This document shows, one piece after another, positions 1 to 7,598 of a DNA stretch of 12,460 bases (the stretch's first letter is position 1; each line of letters begins with the position of its first letter). The notes under the pieces were generated by a model, which was given only the letters and a program-made list of their open reading frames with translations, did no database searches and had not been told where the DNA came from. Origin of the DNA: Armatimonadetes bacterium UBA5419 (GTDB taxonomy: Bacteria > Armatimonadota > UBA10988); assembly GCA_002409445.1 (NCBI GenBank), contig DHNJ01000010.1:1-12460 (forward strand), written 5' to 3'. The position numbers were made by a program, and so were the translations under genes.

Positions 1-919
1 GCCGCAGCCCGACCGCGCGCGGCACCACGCGCGGCTCGCTGACGACCGTCGCGGCGGCGACGGCCTCGACCGGGCTGACCACGCTGCCGTCGGGCAGGCG
101 CGTCTCTAGGTGCAGGTGCGGCCCTGTGGCCCGACCGCTGTCACCGACCCAGCCGACCAGTTCGCCGGCGGTCACGCGCGCGCCCTGGCGCAGGAACGGG
201 GCAAAGGCGTACTGCTCGCCGCCCAGGCCGCTGGTGGTTCCCGGCTCGTCGTCGTTGAGGTGGGTGTAGAGCACGGTGTGGCCGTCGGCGGCGCGGAAGA
301 CGACCGTGTAGGGACCGCCCACGCTCGATGGCGTGCGGCGGAGGACGACCAGACCGTCGAATGGGGCCAGCAGTGGGGTGAGCTTGGGGGCGGGGATGTC
401 GAGGCCGTTGTGCGGGCCGGTGCTGTAGGCCGCGAGGTAGTTGTCGGACCAGTCGCGGCCGCCGAGGATCGGGAAGGTCAGGGACAGCGCGGCGCACTCG
501 GGCTGCGGCAAGCCGTCGCCGTAGAGGAAGCCGAGCGGCGGGAGGCGAGGTGCATCGGGCGGGGCGCTGACCGCTAATCGCGCGACAGTGCCGAGGGGCT
601 GGCCGGTGGCGGGTGGGGTGATCTCTGCCTGGACGACCCAGCCGGTGCGCACGGCCTCGATCGGCACGAGGTCACCCTGCCCATCGGCAACCGAGGCGAG
701 GCCCGGGTCGCCCAGGAAGAAGGTGGCGCGAACCGCCTCCAAGTCGGTCCGGGGCTGGCCATCGCTGGTCAGGACCTCGTCGGGCTGCACGTGGAGCAGG
801 CCGAGGTCCGCATCGACCGCGACGACCTGACCGGTCAGCGAGACGGTCGACCAGGCGAGGCACGGCCCCGCCAGCGCGCAGGCGAACACGGCGAGCCATA
901 CTCCGCACCAGCCACGCAC
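1..919 (-). CDS. M23 (LytM-type) zinc metallopeptidase, exported; 3' end beyond window
   Basis: This is probably a peptidoglycan-cutting endopeptidase, or a regulator of one, acting outside the cytoplasmic membrane. Only the first 306 codons lie in the window and the C-terminus runs off the left edge. I choose the GTG at 919 because a perfect AGGAGG sits six bases upstream (926-931). The protein then opens with a signal-peptide-like stretch (short charged start, then VWLAVFACALAG, to about residue 24). Residues 25-150 match nothing I recognise. The M23 core follows: HNGLD gives the HxxxD zinc ligands H170 and D174, the YTHL motif gives H220, and GPHLHLE gives the HxH pair at 268-270. All metal and catalytic positions expected of an active LytM enzyme are present. 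It is the last visible gene of the leftward unit, 38 bp after the DUF4091 gene. The family call is firm; the substrate is not known. Confidence 0.88.
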   Translation of the reverse strand, partial: MRGWCGVWLAVFACALAGPCLAWSTVSLTGQVVAVDADLGLLHVQPDEVLTSDGQPRTDLEAVRATFFLGDPGLASVADGQGDLVPIEAVRTGWVVQAEITPPATGQPLGTVARLAVSAPPDAPRLPPLGFLYGDGLPQPECAALSLTFPILGGRDWSDNYLAAYSTGPHNGLDIPAPKLTPLLAPFDGLVVLRRTPSSVGGPYTVVFRAADGHTVLYTHLNDDEPGTTSGLGGEQYAFAPFLRQGARVTAGELVGWVGDSGRATGPHLHLETRLPDGSVVSPVEAVAAATVVSEPRVVPRAVGLR

Positions 920-925
920 GCGCTG

Positions 926-931
926 CCTCCT
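926..931 (-). promoter_or_regulatory. Ribosome binding site of the M23 peptidase gene
   Basis: On the minus strand this reads AGGAGG, a perfect anti-SD match, six bases before a GTG codon at 919-917. No ATG in the correct frame gives as good an N-terminus, so this site decides the start and favours GTG. Confidence 0.75.
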
Positions 932-957
932 GCCCCCTCAGCAGACAGACACGCGGT

Positions 958-3351
958 TCAGCGCAGCGTTTCGAGCGCGGCGAGCAACTCGAGCCGGACC
1001 TGCTCGCTGACGGTCCGGTCGCGCACCTGGTCCCAGGCGTGGCCTTGAGCGTCGGCGCGCGCCAGGACGCGGGCTGGCGCGCTCTCCAACAGCTCGCGCG
1101 CCGCGGCCAGCGCCGCATCCTGCCGTCCGGCCGCTTCCGCTACGGCGACGCGCTGGGCTAGCAGGTGGAGGTACTCGTAGTCCTGGCGGCCCTCACGGAC
1201 GGCCTCCATCTGCTTGGCGGTGGTGTGGTCCGTCGACCCGATGTACTGCGGCGCGTAGGAGGAGCCGCGGGCGCCCGGCTCGTCCCACGAGGTGCCGCCG
1301 CCGGCGTCGGAGAAGGCCCAGAAGAACTCGGCGGTCATCCCCCAGCGCCAGCAGTCCCAGGCCTGCAGCAGGTGGTAGCTGTAGGGGTCGAGCGCGCGCA
1401 CCGGGCCGGAGCAGGAGTAGTAGGTTAGCTCGCGGCCGGCGGCGCCCTGGGCTGGGTAGAAGGCCTCGTAGGCCTCGCGATTGCCCAGCCAGATACGCCG
1501 CTGCGGGCACCAGACGTCGATCTGGGCGACCATCTCCGCGCTCATCGCGGCGGGGTCGGGATGCAGCGGGTCGCAGAGGATGCGCACGTCCGGCTGGGCG
1601 GCGTGGACCGCGGCAGCAAAGGTCGCGGTGTCGCGCTCTTGTTGCTCGTTGTGCGGCTCGTCGAGGACGAGCAACACCAGCTGGTCCGGCGTGATGTGCC
1701 AGCGCGCCAACTCAGCGATCCAGAAGTCGATCCAGGCGCCGACCTGGCGGCGGGCCGCGAGCGTGTCCGTGAAGCCCGGGGCGTTGTTGGAGAAGACGTA
1801 GTAGCGCTTGGCCGTGGGCCATTCGGTCAGCCAGGCGCGGAGCGCGGCGGTGTCGGGCGGCGCGGTCATCACCCCGTCCGCGTCGTAGGTGCCGGGCGGC
1901 AGGACGGCGGTGGTCGCCCAGGGGGAATCGATTTGGTATTCCTGGAGGAACTTGATCAAGCCCGGGCGATTGTCGGGCCGCACGTCGAACGCCGCGGTGT
2001 TGCTGTAGTCCCAACCGCCCAGCCCCAGCGTCGGCTCGGCCGGCAGGCGGACGGGTGAGACACGGACCGAGAGCGGCACGGTCGCGAGCCGTTGGCGGCC
2101 GGCGCTGAGGGCGAGGGTACCGGCCCGCGTGCCGGTGTCGAGGCCGCGCGAGTCAACGCTGAGCCACAGCTGCCGGGTCATGCCGGGTGGCAAGGTGATG
2201 CGCCAGCCACCGGGCGCGGTCGCGGCGTCGGGCAGCGCGGAGGCCGTCGGGCCGTGGTTCCGGGTCAGCGACCAGTAGGCCTCGCGCACGGTGAGCCAGG
2301 CTGGCCGCGGGCCGTCAGCTAGGCCGTCCAGACCCAACCGCACCTCGATCGGCTCGGGTGTATTGTTGGTTAGGTTCAGCGTCTGCGCGCGGACCTCGCC
2401 ACCGGCCAGGACGAAGTCGAGCCGCGGGGTGAGACCGCCCGTGCCAGGTGGCTGATCCTCGACAGCCAGCTTTGCCCAGCGGTCCGTCTGCCAGACGGCG
2501 ACCGGCGGTCGGCTCTGGGCCTGCCACAGCCGGCCACGGACGGCGAGGATATCGGCGTGGGCGGGGCTGAGCGGCCAGGTGGGGCGGTCGGGCAGCTCGA
2601 GGTCGGGTGTGTTGCGCTCGACGGCCTCGGCCAGCGCGGCCCGCAGCTCGGCGGTCAGGCCCGCGGGCAGTTGCGGGTCGGCGGCGATGGCCGCGGCGGT
2701 CGCCTCGGCATCGGCGGCGATGGCCCTACGGTACTCACCAACGGCAAACCGCAGGCGGTAGAGCTGGCTCAGGTCGCCGCTGGGCGCCGCCGGACGGGCC
2801 TCGCTCAGCAGCGTGTCCGGCCCGCGATAGACCTCGATCTCGTCGCAGAAGATGAACGCACCGCGCGTGCCGGTCGCCACCGCGACATACCGCCCGAAGG
2901 TGTGCAGCTGGTCGGTCCAGTAACGATGCACGGCGTAGCCTTCGGCTGGTGGCTCGCCGTTCACGCGGCTCAACTCGACGACTTCGCCCGCGTCGTACCA
3001 CGCGTCGCGATCGTCGGAGACCAGGACGACGATCTGGGTCGGCCAGGTCACGCCAGCCACGCCGGCCGCGGTATTGAACGACAGGCCGGCGATCGGCTGC
3101 ACGGAGCCCAGGTCGATGGTCACCAAGGCCGGGTTCGCCGAGGTCCAACCAACGGTGGTCGCCTGAGTCCAGAAGTAGCCCTCCGAGTACTCGCCGTCGG
3201 TCAGCTGGACCGCGTCGCCCGGCTCGGTGCAGTGCTGGTAGTTGGGTGCTGGGCTGAGCGTGTAGGGCCGGCCGAGTGCGATGTTCTCGCCCGGGGGCGC
3301 GGTGGGCTGGGTCAGCGCGGCGGCGAAGAGAACGGCGTAGAACGGTGCCAT
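958..3351 (-). CDS. Secreted discoidin-like + DUF4091 (GH123-like) glycan-acting protein
   Basis: This 797-residue protein is probably a secreted carbohydrate-active enzyme. The N-terminus (AVLFAAALTQPTA) is hydrophobic like a signal peptide but has no Lys or Arg before the core, so export is likely rather than certain. Residues about 23-176 look like an F5/8 type C (discoidin) carbohydrate-binding domain, with NIALGRPYTLS at the start, VTIDLG in the middle and CDEIEVYRG at the end. A linker and a beta-rich segment (about 300-435) precede a TIM-barrel-like part (about 445-730). That part carries LVLDEPHNE with an Asp-Glu pair at 564-565, as in glycoside hydrolase family 123, and the DUF4091 signature REGRQDYEYL at 719-728. 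The start is supported by GAGGTGA five bases before the ATG. The gene lies 57 bp after the acetyltransferase gene. GH123 enzymes release N-acetylgalactosamine, but whether this distant relative does so is open. Confidence 0.8.
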   Translation of the reverse strand: MAPFYAVLFAAALTQPTAPPGENIALGRPYTLSPAPNYQHCTEPGDAVQLTDGEYSEGYFWTQATTVGWTSANPALVTIDLGSVQPIAGLSFNTAAGVAGVTWPTQIVVLVSDDRDAWYDAGEVVELSRVNGEPPAEGYAVHRYWTDQLHTFGRYVAVATGTRGAFIFCDEIEVYRGPDTLLSEARPAAPSGDLSQLYRLRFAVGEYRRAIAADAEATAAAIAADPQLPAGLTAELRAALAEAVERNTPDLELPDRPTWPLSPAHADILAVRGRLWQAQSRPPVAVWQTDRWAKLAVEDQPPGTGGLTPRLDFVLAGGEVRAQTLNLTNNTPEPIEVRLGLDGLADGPRPAWLTVREAYWSLTRNHGPTASALPDAATAPGGWRITLPPGMTRQLWLSVDSRGLDTGTRAGTLALSAGRQRLATVPLSVRVSPVRLPAEPTLGLGGWDYSNTAAFDVRPDNRPGLIKFLQEYQIDSPWATTAVLPPGTYDADGVMTAPPDTAALRAWLTEWPTAKRYYVFSNNAPGFTDTLAARRQVGAWIDFWIAELARWHITPDQLVLLVLDEPHNEQQERDTATFAAAVHAAQPDVRILCDPLHPDPAAMSAEMVAQIDVWCPQRRIWLGNREAYEAFYPAQGAAGRELTYYSCSGPVRALDPYSYHLLQAWDCWRWGMTAEFFWAFSDAGGGTSWDEPGARGSSYAPQYIGSTDHTTAKQMEAVREGRQDYEYLHLLAQRVAVAEAAGRQDAALAAARELLESAPARVLARADAQGHAWDQVRDRTVSEQVRLELLAALETLR

Positions 3352-3408
3352 GGCGTCACCTCGCGGGCTGATTCACGGCGTACCCGCCGAATCCTACCGG
3401 CGTCCGGG

Positions 3409-4623
3409 TTAGTACAGCGGGTCGATCCAGCCGATGAGACGTGGGAAGAGCAGCGCCAGCGCCTCGCGGCCCTTGTCGTCCGCGTCGACGTCGGCGCCGG
3501 CCGCGGCCAGGTCCGCGAAGGTGTGGCTGCCGAGGCAGAGCTGAGCCAGGTGGCCGGCCGCGGCTGTTGCGGTCGCCGTCGGCGCGGTCTGGCCTGCGGC
3601 CCCAATGGTTACGGTCGGCCCGCCGCGCAGGCAGACTCCTTCGCCGCAGAGGTTGAGTTCGAGGTCGACGGGCCACCCATCCAGGCGGCGGGTGAACTCA
3701 GCGCGGAGGGTGTGCAGGAGGGCGCGCGGCTGGAGCAGAGCAACTTGCCAGGCGTAGGTGCTGGTCGGGCTGGCGCCGAGTTCGAGGGCGACCGTGCGTA
3801 GCGGGTGGTCGGCGGCGAGGTTGAAGCGCAGATGCGGCCTGCCGCGGCGGCGGGCGAGCTCGGCGAGGAGGCCGAGGAGCGCGTGCGCGGCCGCCGGCGA
3901 GAGGTCGCTGGCCTCGTTGATATACAGGCCGCCGTCCTCGCTCTCATCGGCGACGCGGACATAGCCTACCGGGCCGGCAGCATCGCTCAGCAAGTAGAAA
4001 CTGGACGCCGTGGCGCTGCCGCCGAGGCCGGCGAGTAGGTAGCGCGTCGCCGCCTCGTCGCGGCGCGCGCCACGCACATCGCGGCGACCGGCCAGGTCGC
4101 GGTACCACGCGGTCAGCTGCGCCACATCGCCCAGGCCCGCCGGGCGCAGGTGGTAGGGCGGCGAGGCGGTGCCCGCCGCGTCAAGGGCTAGTGTGGCATA
4201 GAGGCCCGCGGGCACCGTGTAGACATAGCCGAACCGTGCATAGTAGTCTCGGATGCCTAGCAGCATCGCCAACGGGATGCCGCGCGCGCACAGGTCGGCG
4301 TGGGCTTTGCGGATCAGCGCGCTGCAGACGCCCAGGCCGCGCCAGCGTTCGGCGGTGCCGACCAGCCCAACCTCGGCGTAGGGCACGGGCGTGGTGCCGA
4401 TCTCCAGCACGCCGGGCATGAGGACCAATGAACTGACGATCGAGCCGCGTGGGTCGCAGGCCACCCAGAAGTCGCTCGGCGTGCAGTGCGGTGCGGCACA
4501 GAGCCGCTCGGCGAGCACACCAATGCCTGCGCCGTGGACCTGCGCGTTGAACGCGGCCAGCCCGGCGATGTCGGCTTGAGCCGCCCGGCGCAGGGTCACC
4601 GCGGGCAGGCGGTCGGTGGTCAT
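3409..4623 (-). CDS. GNAT N-acetyltransferase, Eis-like, with C-terminal SCP2-type domain
   Basis: This 404-residue cytoplasmic enzyme should move an acetyl group from acetyl-CoA to an amine. It has the Eis layout. An N-terminal GNAT domain (about 8-145) holds the CoA-loop motif RWRGLGVCSAL at 93-103. A second GNAT-like domain (about 158-300) follows, and an SCP2-like domain ends the protein (about 302-404, with LCLGSHTFADL at 362-372). YYARFGY (127-133) aligns with the Eis segment that holds the general-acid Tyr, making Y128 the counterpart. The protein ends in ...GWIDPLY, so its terminal carboxylate sits on an aromatic residue, as in Mycobacterium tuberculosis Eis, where the C-terminus acts as base. 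The start codon overlaps the stop of the preceding gene (ATGA, 4620-4623), so translation is probably coupled. The substrate cannot be read from sequence; an amino sugar, a peptide or an aminoglycoside are all possible. Confidence 0.88.
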   Translation of the reverse strand: MTTDRLPAVTLRRAAQADIAGLAAFNAQVHGAGIGVLAERLCAAPHCTPSDFWVACDPRGSIVSSLVLMPGVLEIGTTPVPYAEVGLVGTAERWRGLGVCSALIRKAHADLCARGIPLAMLLGIRDYYARFGYVYTVPAGLYATLALDAAGTASPPYHLRPAGLGDVAQLTAWYRDLAGRRDVRGARRDEAATRYLLAGLGGSATASSFYLLSDAAGPVGYVRVADESEDGGLYINEASDLSPAAAHALLGLLAELARRRGRPHLRFNLAADHPLRTVALELGASPTSTYAWQVALLQPRALLHTLRAEFTRRLDGWPVDLELNLCGEGVCLRGGPTVTIGAAGQTAPTATATAAAGHLAQLCLGSHTFADLAAAGADVDADDKGREALALLFPRLIGWIDPLY

Positions 4624-5492
4624 GCCTGCGCGGTGGGCGCCCCGGCGGCGGCCTGGAAGTAGGCGACGTCCTCCTGCAGCTCGTTCGGCCGGTGGCGCGT
4701 GTAGATGCCGACACAGATGCCGTCGGTCGGCCGCAGCCGCTCAAGCGCGTACTCGATCGCCGGCTGCGGCTCGTTGCGGCCGGCGGCGAGGAGCTTGTAC
4801 GCGACGACCGGCCGGTCGAGGCCGGCGATGGTCTGCAGGGCCGTGTCGCGGTCGGCGTCGGCGAAGTCGTCGCCGTGGGCGCAGTTGTAGAGGCACTGGA
4901 AATAGAAGTCGGCGCCGAACTCCTTCTCTTGGGCCTCGGGGTGGATGGTCGGGATGTGCGCCGCCATGCCCGCGGGCAGGCCGTGGTCGTGGATGCGCGC
5001 AATCCATTCGCGGACGGTGTCGAAGGTGCCGCCCTCGTACTGCTGCTCGACACGGTGGCCCTGAATGAAGCAGGCGGCCGCCCCGGCCTCGACGGCGCGG
5101 TCGATCTCGGCGGGGATGTCCTCGGCCTGCGCGTGGCACTGGGCTAGCCAGACGGTCAGCTTGCCGCCGCGCTCGCGGTAGCGGCGCCAGAGGTCGACGA
5201 AGCGGGCGTCTGGCGCGGTGGCCAGGGTGGTCACACCGAGCCCAGCGGCGACGTCCATGGTCTCCATGATCCGCTCGTCGGTGTACCAGTCGATCATCTG
5301 CTGGCCGGCGTCGCCCGGCTGGTGCGCCCAGCCGAAGAAGGGGTTGCTGCCCAGCACGAAGCGCGAGACCTCGAGCTCGCCGAGCTCGATGCTGGCCATC
5401 GGCTCCGCCGCGCGGACCGGCTCGGCGCGGCCGAGGAGCGCCAGTGCGGCGGCCATCAGACTGCTGTCACGCAAGAAGACACGACGGTCCAT
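4620..5492 (-). CDS. Tat-exported TIM-barrel protein, aldo/keto-reductase-like, function unknown
   Basis: The protein begins MDRRVFLRDSSLMAAALALL, a twin-arginine signal with RRxFL followed by a hydrophobic core and an AEP cleavage region near residue 30. It is therefore exported folded, often a sign of a bound cofactor or metal. I place the start at 5492 because GGAG lies six bases upstream and the Arg pair then falls at residues 3-4. Starts at 5504 (ATG) or 5507 (GTG) would add four or five residues. The mature part looks like an aldo/keto-reductase-type barrel (SRFVLGSNPFFGW near the start), but the usual Asp-Tyr-Lys-His tetrad is not evident: the strand that normally carries DTAxxYG reads ATAPDARF. 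Conserved-looking His and Cys residues occur in AAHIPTIHP and FQCLYNCAH. It resembles, from memory, an uncharacterised family in Planctomycetota and relatives. It is first in the leftward unit and overlaps the acetyltransferase gene by four bases. Confidence 0.72.
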   Translation of the reverse strand: MDRRVFLRDSSLMAAALALLGRAEPVRAAEPMASIELGELEVSRFVLGSNPFFGWAHQPGDAGQQMIDWYTDERIMETMDVAAGLGVTTLATAPDARFVDLWRRYRERGGKLTVWLAQCHAQAEDIPAEIDRAVEAGAAACFIQGHRVEQQYEGGTFDTVREWIARIHDHGLPAGMAAHIPTIHPEAQEKEFGADFYFQCLYNCAHGDDFADADRDTALQTIAGLDRPVVAYKLLAAGRNEPQPAIEYALERLRPTDGICVGIYTRHRPNELQEDVAYFQAAAGAPTAQA

Positions 5493-5530
5493 GGTCAACT
5501 CCATCACTCAGCCTCTGGGGCCTTGCGCAG

Positions 5531-5560
5531 ATTGTAGCCGGTGGGGTGGGGGCAATGCAA
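5531..5560 (-). promoter_or_regulatory. Candidate promoter of the leftward four-gene unit
   Basis: Reading the minus strand, TTGCAT (5560-5555) is followed after 18 bases by TACAAT (5536-5531). The -10 box matches consensus at five of six bases; the -35 matches only TTG. Transcription would start near 5524, about 30 bases before the ATG at 5492, in the only gap between the two divergent units. The fit is moderate and rests on pattern alone. Confidence 0.42.
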
Positions 5561-5605
5561 CTTGTCACGGTGCCGCGGCGTGCTACGGTGAGGGCGGAGT
5601 GACTG

Positions 5606-6274
5606 ATGGTGCAACCGCGCGCGGCAATCTTTGATCTGGACGGGACGTTGGTTGACAGCGCCCACTTGCACCACGAGAGTTGGCGCCAGTTGTGCCTGGA
5701 GTTGGGCCTGCCGCCGATGACCGAGGCCGACTTCTTCGCTTGTTTCGGTCAGGCCAACCGCACGATCATCCCCGACTTGCTCGGTCGGCCGACCGACGCG
5801 GCCGAGGTGGAGCGGCTGTCCGCGCGCAAGGAAGCGCTCTACCGCGCGGTCGCGGTGCGGGAACTGACGCTGTTCCCCGGGGCGATGGAGCTGCTGCTGG
5901 GGCTGGCCGCGGACGGCTGGCGGTTGGCCATCGGCTCCTCGACGCCGCGGGCAAACATGGACGCGCTGGTCCCCGCGCTGGGGCTGACGGACCTGCTGCA
6001 GGCGACCGTGGCGATGGAGGATGTGACCGCGCACAAGCCGGAGCCGGACGTGTTCCTGGAGTGCGCGCGGCGGCTGGGTGTGCCGCCCGCGCGGTGCTTG
6101 GTCTTCGAGGATGCGCCGGCCGGCGTGCTCGCGGGCATGGCCGCTGGCATGGCGACCATCGGTGTGCTGACGCACCACCCGGCGGCGGACCTTGTCGGTG
6201 CGGTGGCGTGGGTCGAGGGCCTCTGGGAGGTCTCGCCGCCGGCCTGCGAGGGCTGGTTGGCGTTGGCTGGCTGA
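5606..6274 (+). CDS. HAD-superfamily phosphatase/phosphomutase, beta-phosphoglucomutase-like
   Basis: This 222-residue cytoplasmic enzyme acts on a sugar phosphate, either as phosphatase or as mutase. All HAD motifs are present: FDLDGTLVDS (nucleophile D10, acid/base D12), GSSTP (S111), HKPEP (K144) and FEDAPAG (E168, D169). The cap domain lies between residues about 15 and 85 (subclass IA). DSAHLHHESW copies the DxAxxHxxxW pattern of beta-phosphoglucomutase, with H22 and W26 at the positions used for cap closure, and R52 matches a phosphate-binding Arg of that family. Mutase or 2-deoxyglucose-6-phosphatase-type activity are both possible. The start is supported by GGAG six bases upstream. 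It leads a plus-strand pair with the UxaC-like gene 46 bp downstream, which suggests shared sugar metabolism. Confidence 0.9.
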   Translation: MVQPRAAIFDLDGTLVDSAHLHHESWRQLCLELGLPPMTEADFFACFGQANRTIIPDLLGRPTDAAEVERLSARKEALYRAVAVRELTLFPGAMELLLGLAADGWRLAIGSSTPRANMDALVPALGLTDLLQATVAMEDVTAHKPEPDVFLECARRLGVPPARCLVFEDAPAGVLAGMAAGMATIGVLTHHPAADLVGAVAWVEGLWEVSPPACEGWLALAG

Positions 6275-6320
6275 AGGAATCCAACGACCATTGGCCAAGG
6301 CGTGGGGCGGAGGTCCGTCC

Positions 6321-7589
6321 ATGTCTGTGGCTCTGTTGTCTGATTTGTCCAGTGAAGAGGAACTGCGCGCGTACGTCGCGGAGAGCGTGGCGCGTACGCC
6401 GATCATCGACCTCCACACGCACCTGTACCCGGCCAGTTTCGGCCCGCTCGCGCTGAGCGGCATCGACAACCTGCTGACCTACCACTACCTGATCGCCGAG
6501 GTCTTGCGGGCGCGGCCCGATCTGGCCCCGGCCCAGTTCTACAGCTGGTCGCGGGCGGCGCAGGCGGAACTCATCTGGGATGAGTTGTTCGTCCGCCGGC
6601 TGCCGGTCAGCGAGGCGTGTCGCGGCGTGGTCACCGTGCTGGACAAGCTGGGGGTGCCGATCGGGCCCGACACGCTGGCGCTGGCCCGCGAGCGGACGAG
6701 CGCGGCGGACCCCACGGCTTACGCCGCCGAGATCTTGGCCCTGGCCAACGTCTCCCACGTGGTCATGACCAACGACCCGCTCGACGCGGTCGAGCACGAG
6801 GTCTGGCACGGGGGCGGGGGTGGCGACGAGCATTTCCTGCCGGCGCTGCGCATTGACTCGTTTCTCCTCGACTTCGCGGCGGCAGTGCCGCGGCTGCAGG
6901 CGGCTGGCTACGCGGTGGCCAACGACCGTTCGGCGCAGACCCAGAGCGAGGCCCAGCGCTGGCTGCGCGACTGGGTGCAGCGGATGAGGCCGGTCTACCT
7001 CGCGGCGAGCATGCCACCGGACTTCCAGGTGCCCGCCGAGACGATGTCATCGTGGGTTGTCGAGCAGGTCATCATGCCCATCTGCACCGAGCGCAACCTG
7101 CCCTGGGCGGTGATGCCCGGGGTGCGCCGGCAGGTCAACCCGGCGCTGGGCCAGGCGGGTGACGGGGTAGCGAACGCCGACCTCGAGTGGATCCGCTACA
7201 TGTGTGCGACCTACCCACAGAACCGGTTCCTGATCACCGTGCTGGCGCGCGAGAACCAGCATGAGCTGTGCGTCCTGGCGCGCAAGTTCAGCAACCTGCT
7301 GCCGTTTGGCTGCTGGTGGTTCCTGAACAACCCGAGCCTGATCGAAGAGATGACGCGCATGCGCATGGAGCTGTTGGGCTTGAGCTTCGTGCCGCAGCAC
7401 TCCGATAGCCGGATCCTTGAGCAGTTGATCTACAAGTGGGACCACTTCCGGCCGATCCTGGTCCGCGTGCTGGGCGACAAGCTGGTCGACCTACAGCAGG
7501 CGGGCCTGCCGATCACGCGCGAGGCGATCGACCGCGATGTCGAGGCGCTGCTGGCGGGCAACTTCCGCGAGTTCGTCGACCTGGCCTAG
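6321..7589 (+). CDS. Uronate isomerase (UxaC)-like protein of the amidohydrolase superfamily
   Basis: UxaC converts glucuronate or galacturonate to the keto sugar. This 422-residue protein is a distant relative. It has the superfamily HxH metal motif (IIDLHTHL, H32 and H34), a TYHYL segment whose H55-Y56 corresponds to the His-Tyr pair after the first strand of UxaC, and, late in the protein, FGCWWFLNNP (329-338) and HSDSR (360-364). The last two match the UxaC GWWF and TDSR blocks, so D362 and R364 are likely the catalytic Asp and sugar-binding Arg. It is somewhat shorter than typical UxaC (about 470). I take the ATG at 6321, not an upstream in-frame start inside the HAD gene, because GGAGG stands seven bases before it. 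The real substrate may not be a hexuronate. Its stop overlaps that of the DUF2203 gene. Confidence 0.75.
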   Translation: MSVALLSDLSSEEELRAYVAESVARTPIIDLHTHLYPASFGPLALSGIDNLLTYHYLIAEVLRARPDLAPAQFYSWSRAAQAELIWDELFVRRLPVSEACRGVVTVLDKLGVPIGPDTLALARERTSAADPTAYAAEILALANVSHVVMTNDPLDAVEHEVWHGGGGGDEHFLPALRIDSFLLDFAAAVPRLQAAGYAVANDRSAQTQSEAQRWLRDWVQRMRPVYLAASMPPDFQVPAETMSSWVVEQVIMPICTERNLPWAVMPGVRRQVNPALGQAGDGVANADLEWIRYMCATYPQNRFLITVLARENQHELCVLARKFSNLLPFGCWWFLNNPSLIEEMTRMRMELLGLSFVPQHSDSRILEQLIYKWDHFRPILVRVLGDKLVDLQQAGLPITREAIDRDVEALLAGNFREFVDLA

Positions 7590-7598
7590 GCCAGGTCG
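7577..7598. repeat. Perfect 22-bp palindrome containing both stop codons of convergent genes
   Basis: The half-site CGACCTGGCCT is followed directly by its reverse complement, so there is no spacer; the centre is CTAG at 7586-7589. That CTAG supplies TAG to the UxaC-like gene (plus) and TAG to the DUF2203 gene (minus). After one T:T mismatch the pairing continues for three more Watson-Crick pairs (7573-7575 with 7600-7602), then a G:T. It could fold as an RNA hairpin at the end of both transcripts and so act as a two-way terminator or 3'-end stabiliser, although no T-run follows it on either side. Confidence 0.8.

Noticed and set aside
110..577. Plus-strand open frame of 155 codons over the M23 gene
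   Set aside because: The minus strand here encodes a full M23 metal site (HxxxD, HxH), so this frame is a shadow.
3363..3410. Small CGGCG/CGCCG hairpin between the GNAT and DUF4091 genes
   Set aside because: Five base pairs in very GC-rich sequence is within chance, and no T-run follows.
2557..3801. A long open frame on the plus strand (414 codons) antisense to the DUF4091 gene and the end of the GNAT gene
   Set aside because: Its product is low-complexity (Gly, Arg, Val rich), matches no family, and spans the boundary of two well-supported minus-strand genes. It is a by-product of high GC content.
5562..5589. A plus-strand promoter TTGTCA-16-TACGGT for the HAD gene
   Set aside because: The -10 box matches consensus at only three of six bases, and transcription would start inside the ribosome binding site. 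A promoter is needed here, but this one is not convincing.
5504..6833. Long minus-strand open frames across the HAD and UxaC-like genes (321 and 355 codons)
   Set aside because: Arg/Pro/His-rich products without motifs, opposite genes with complete catalytic signatures.
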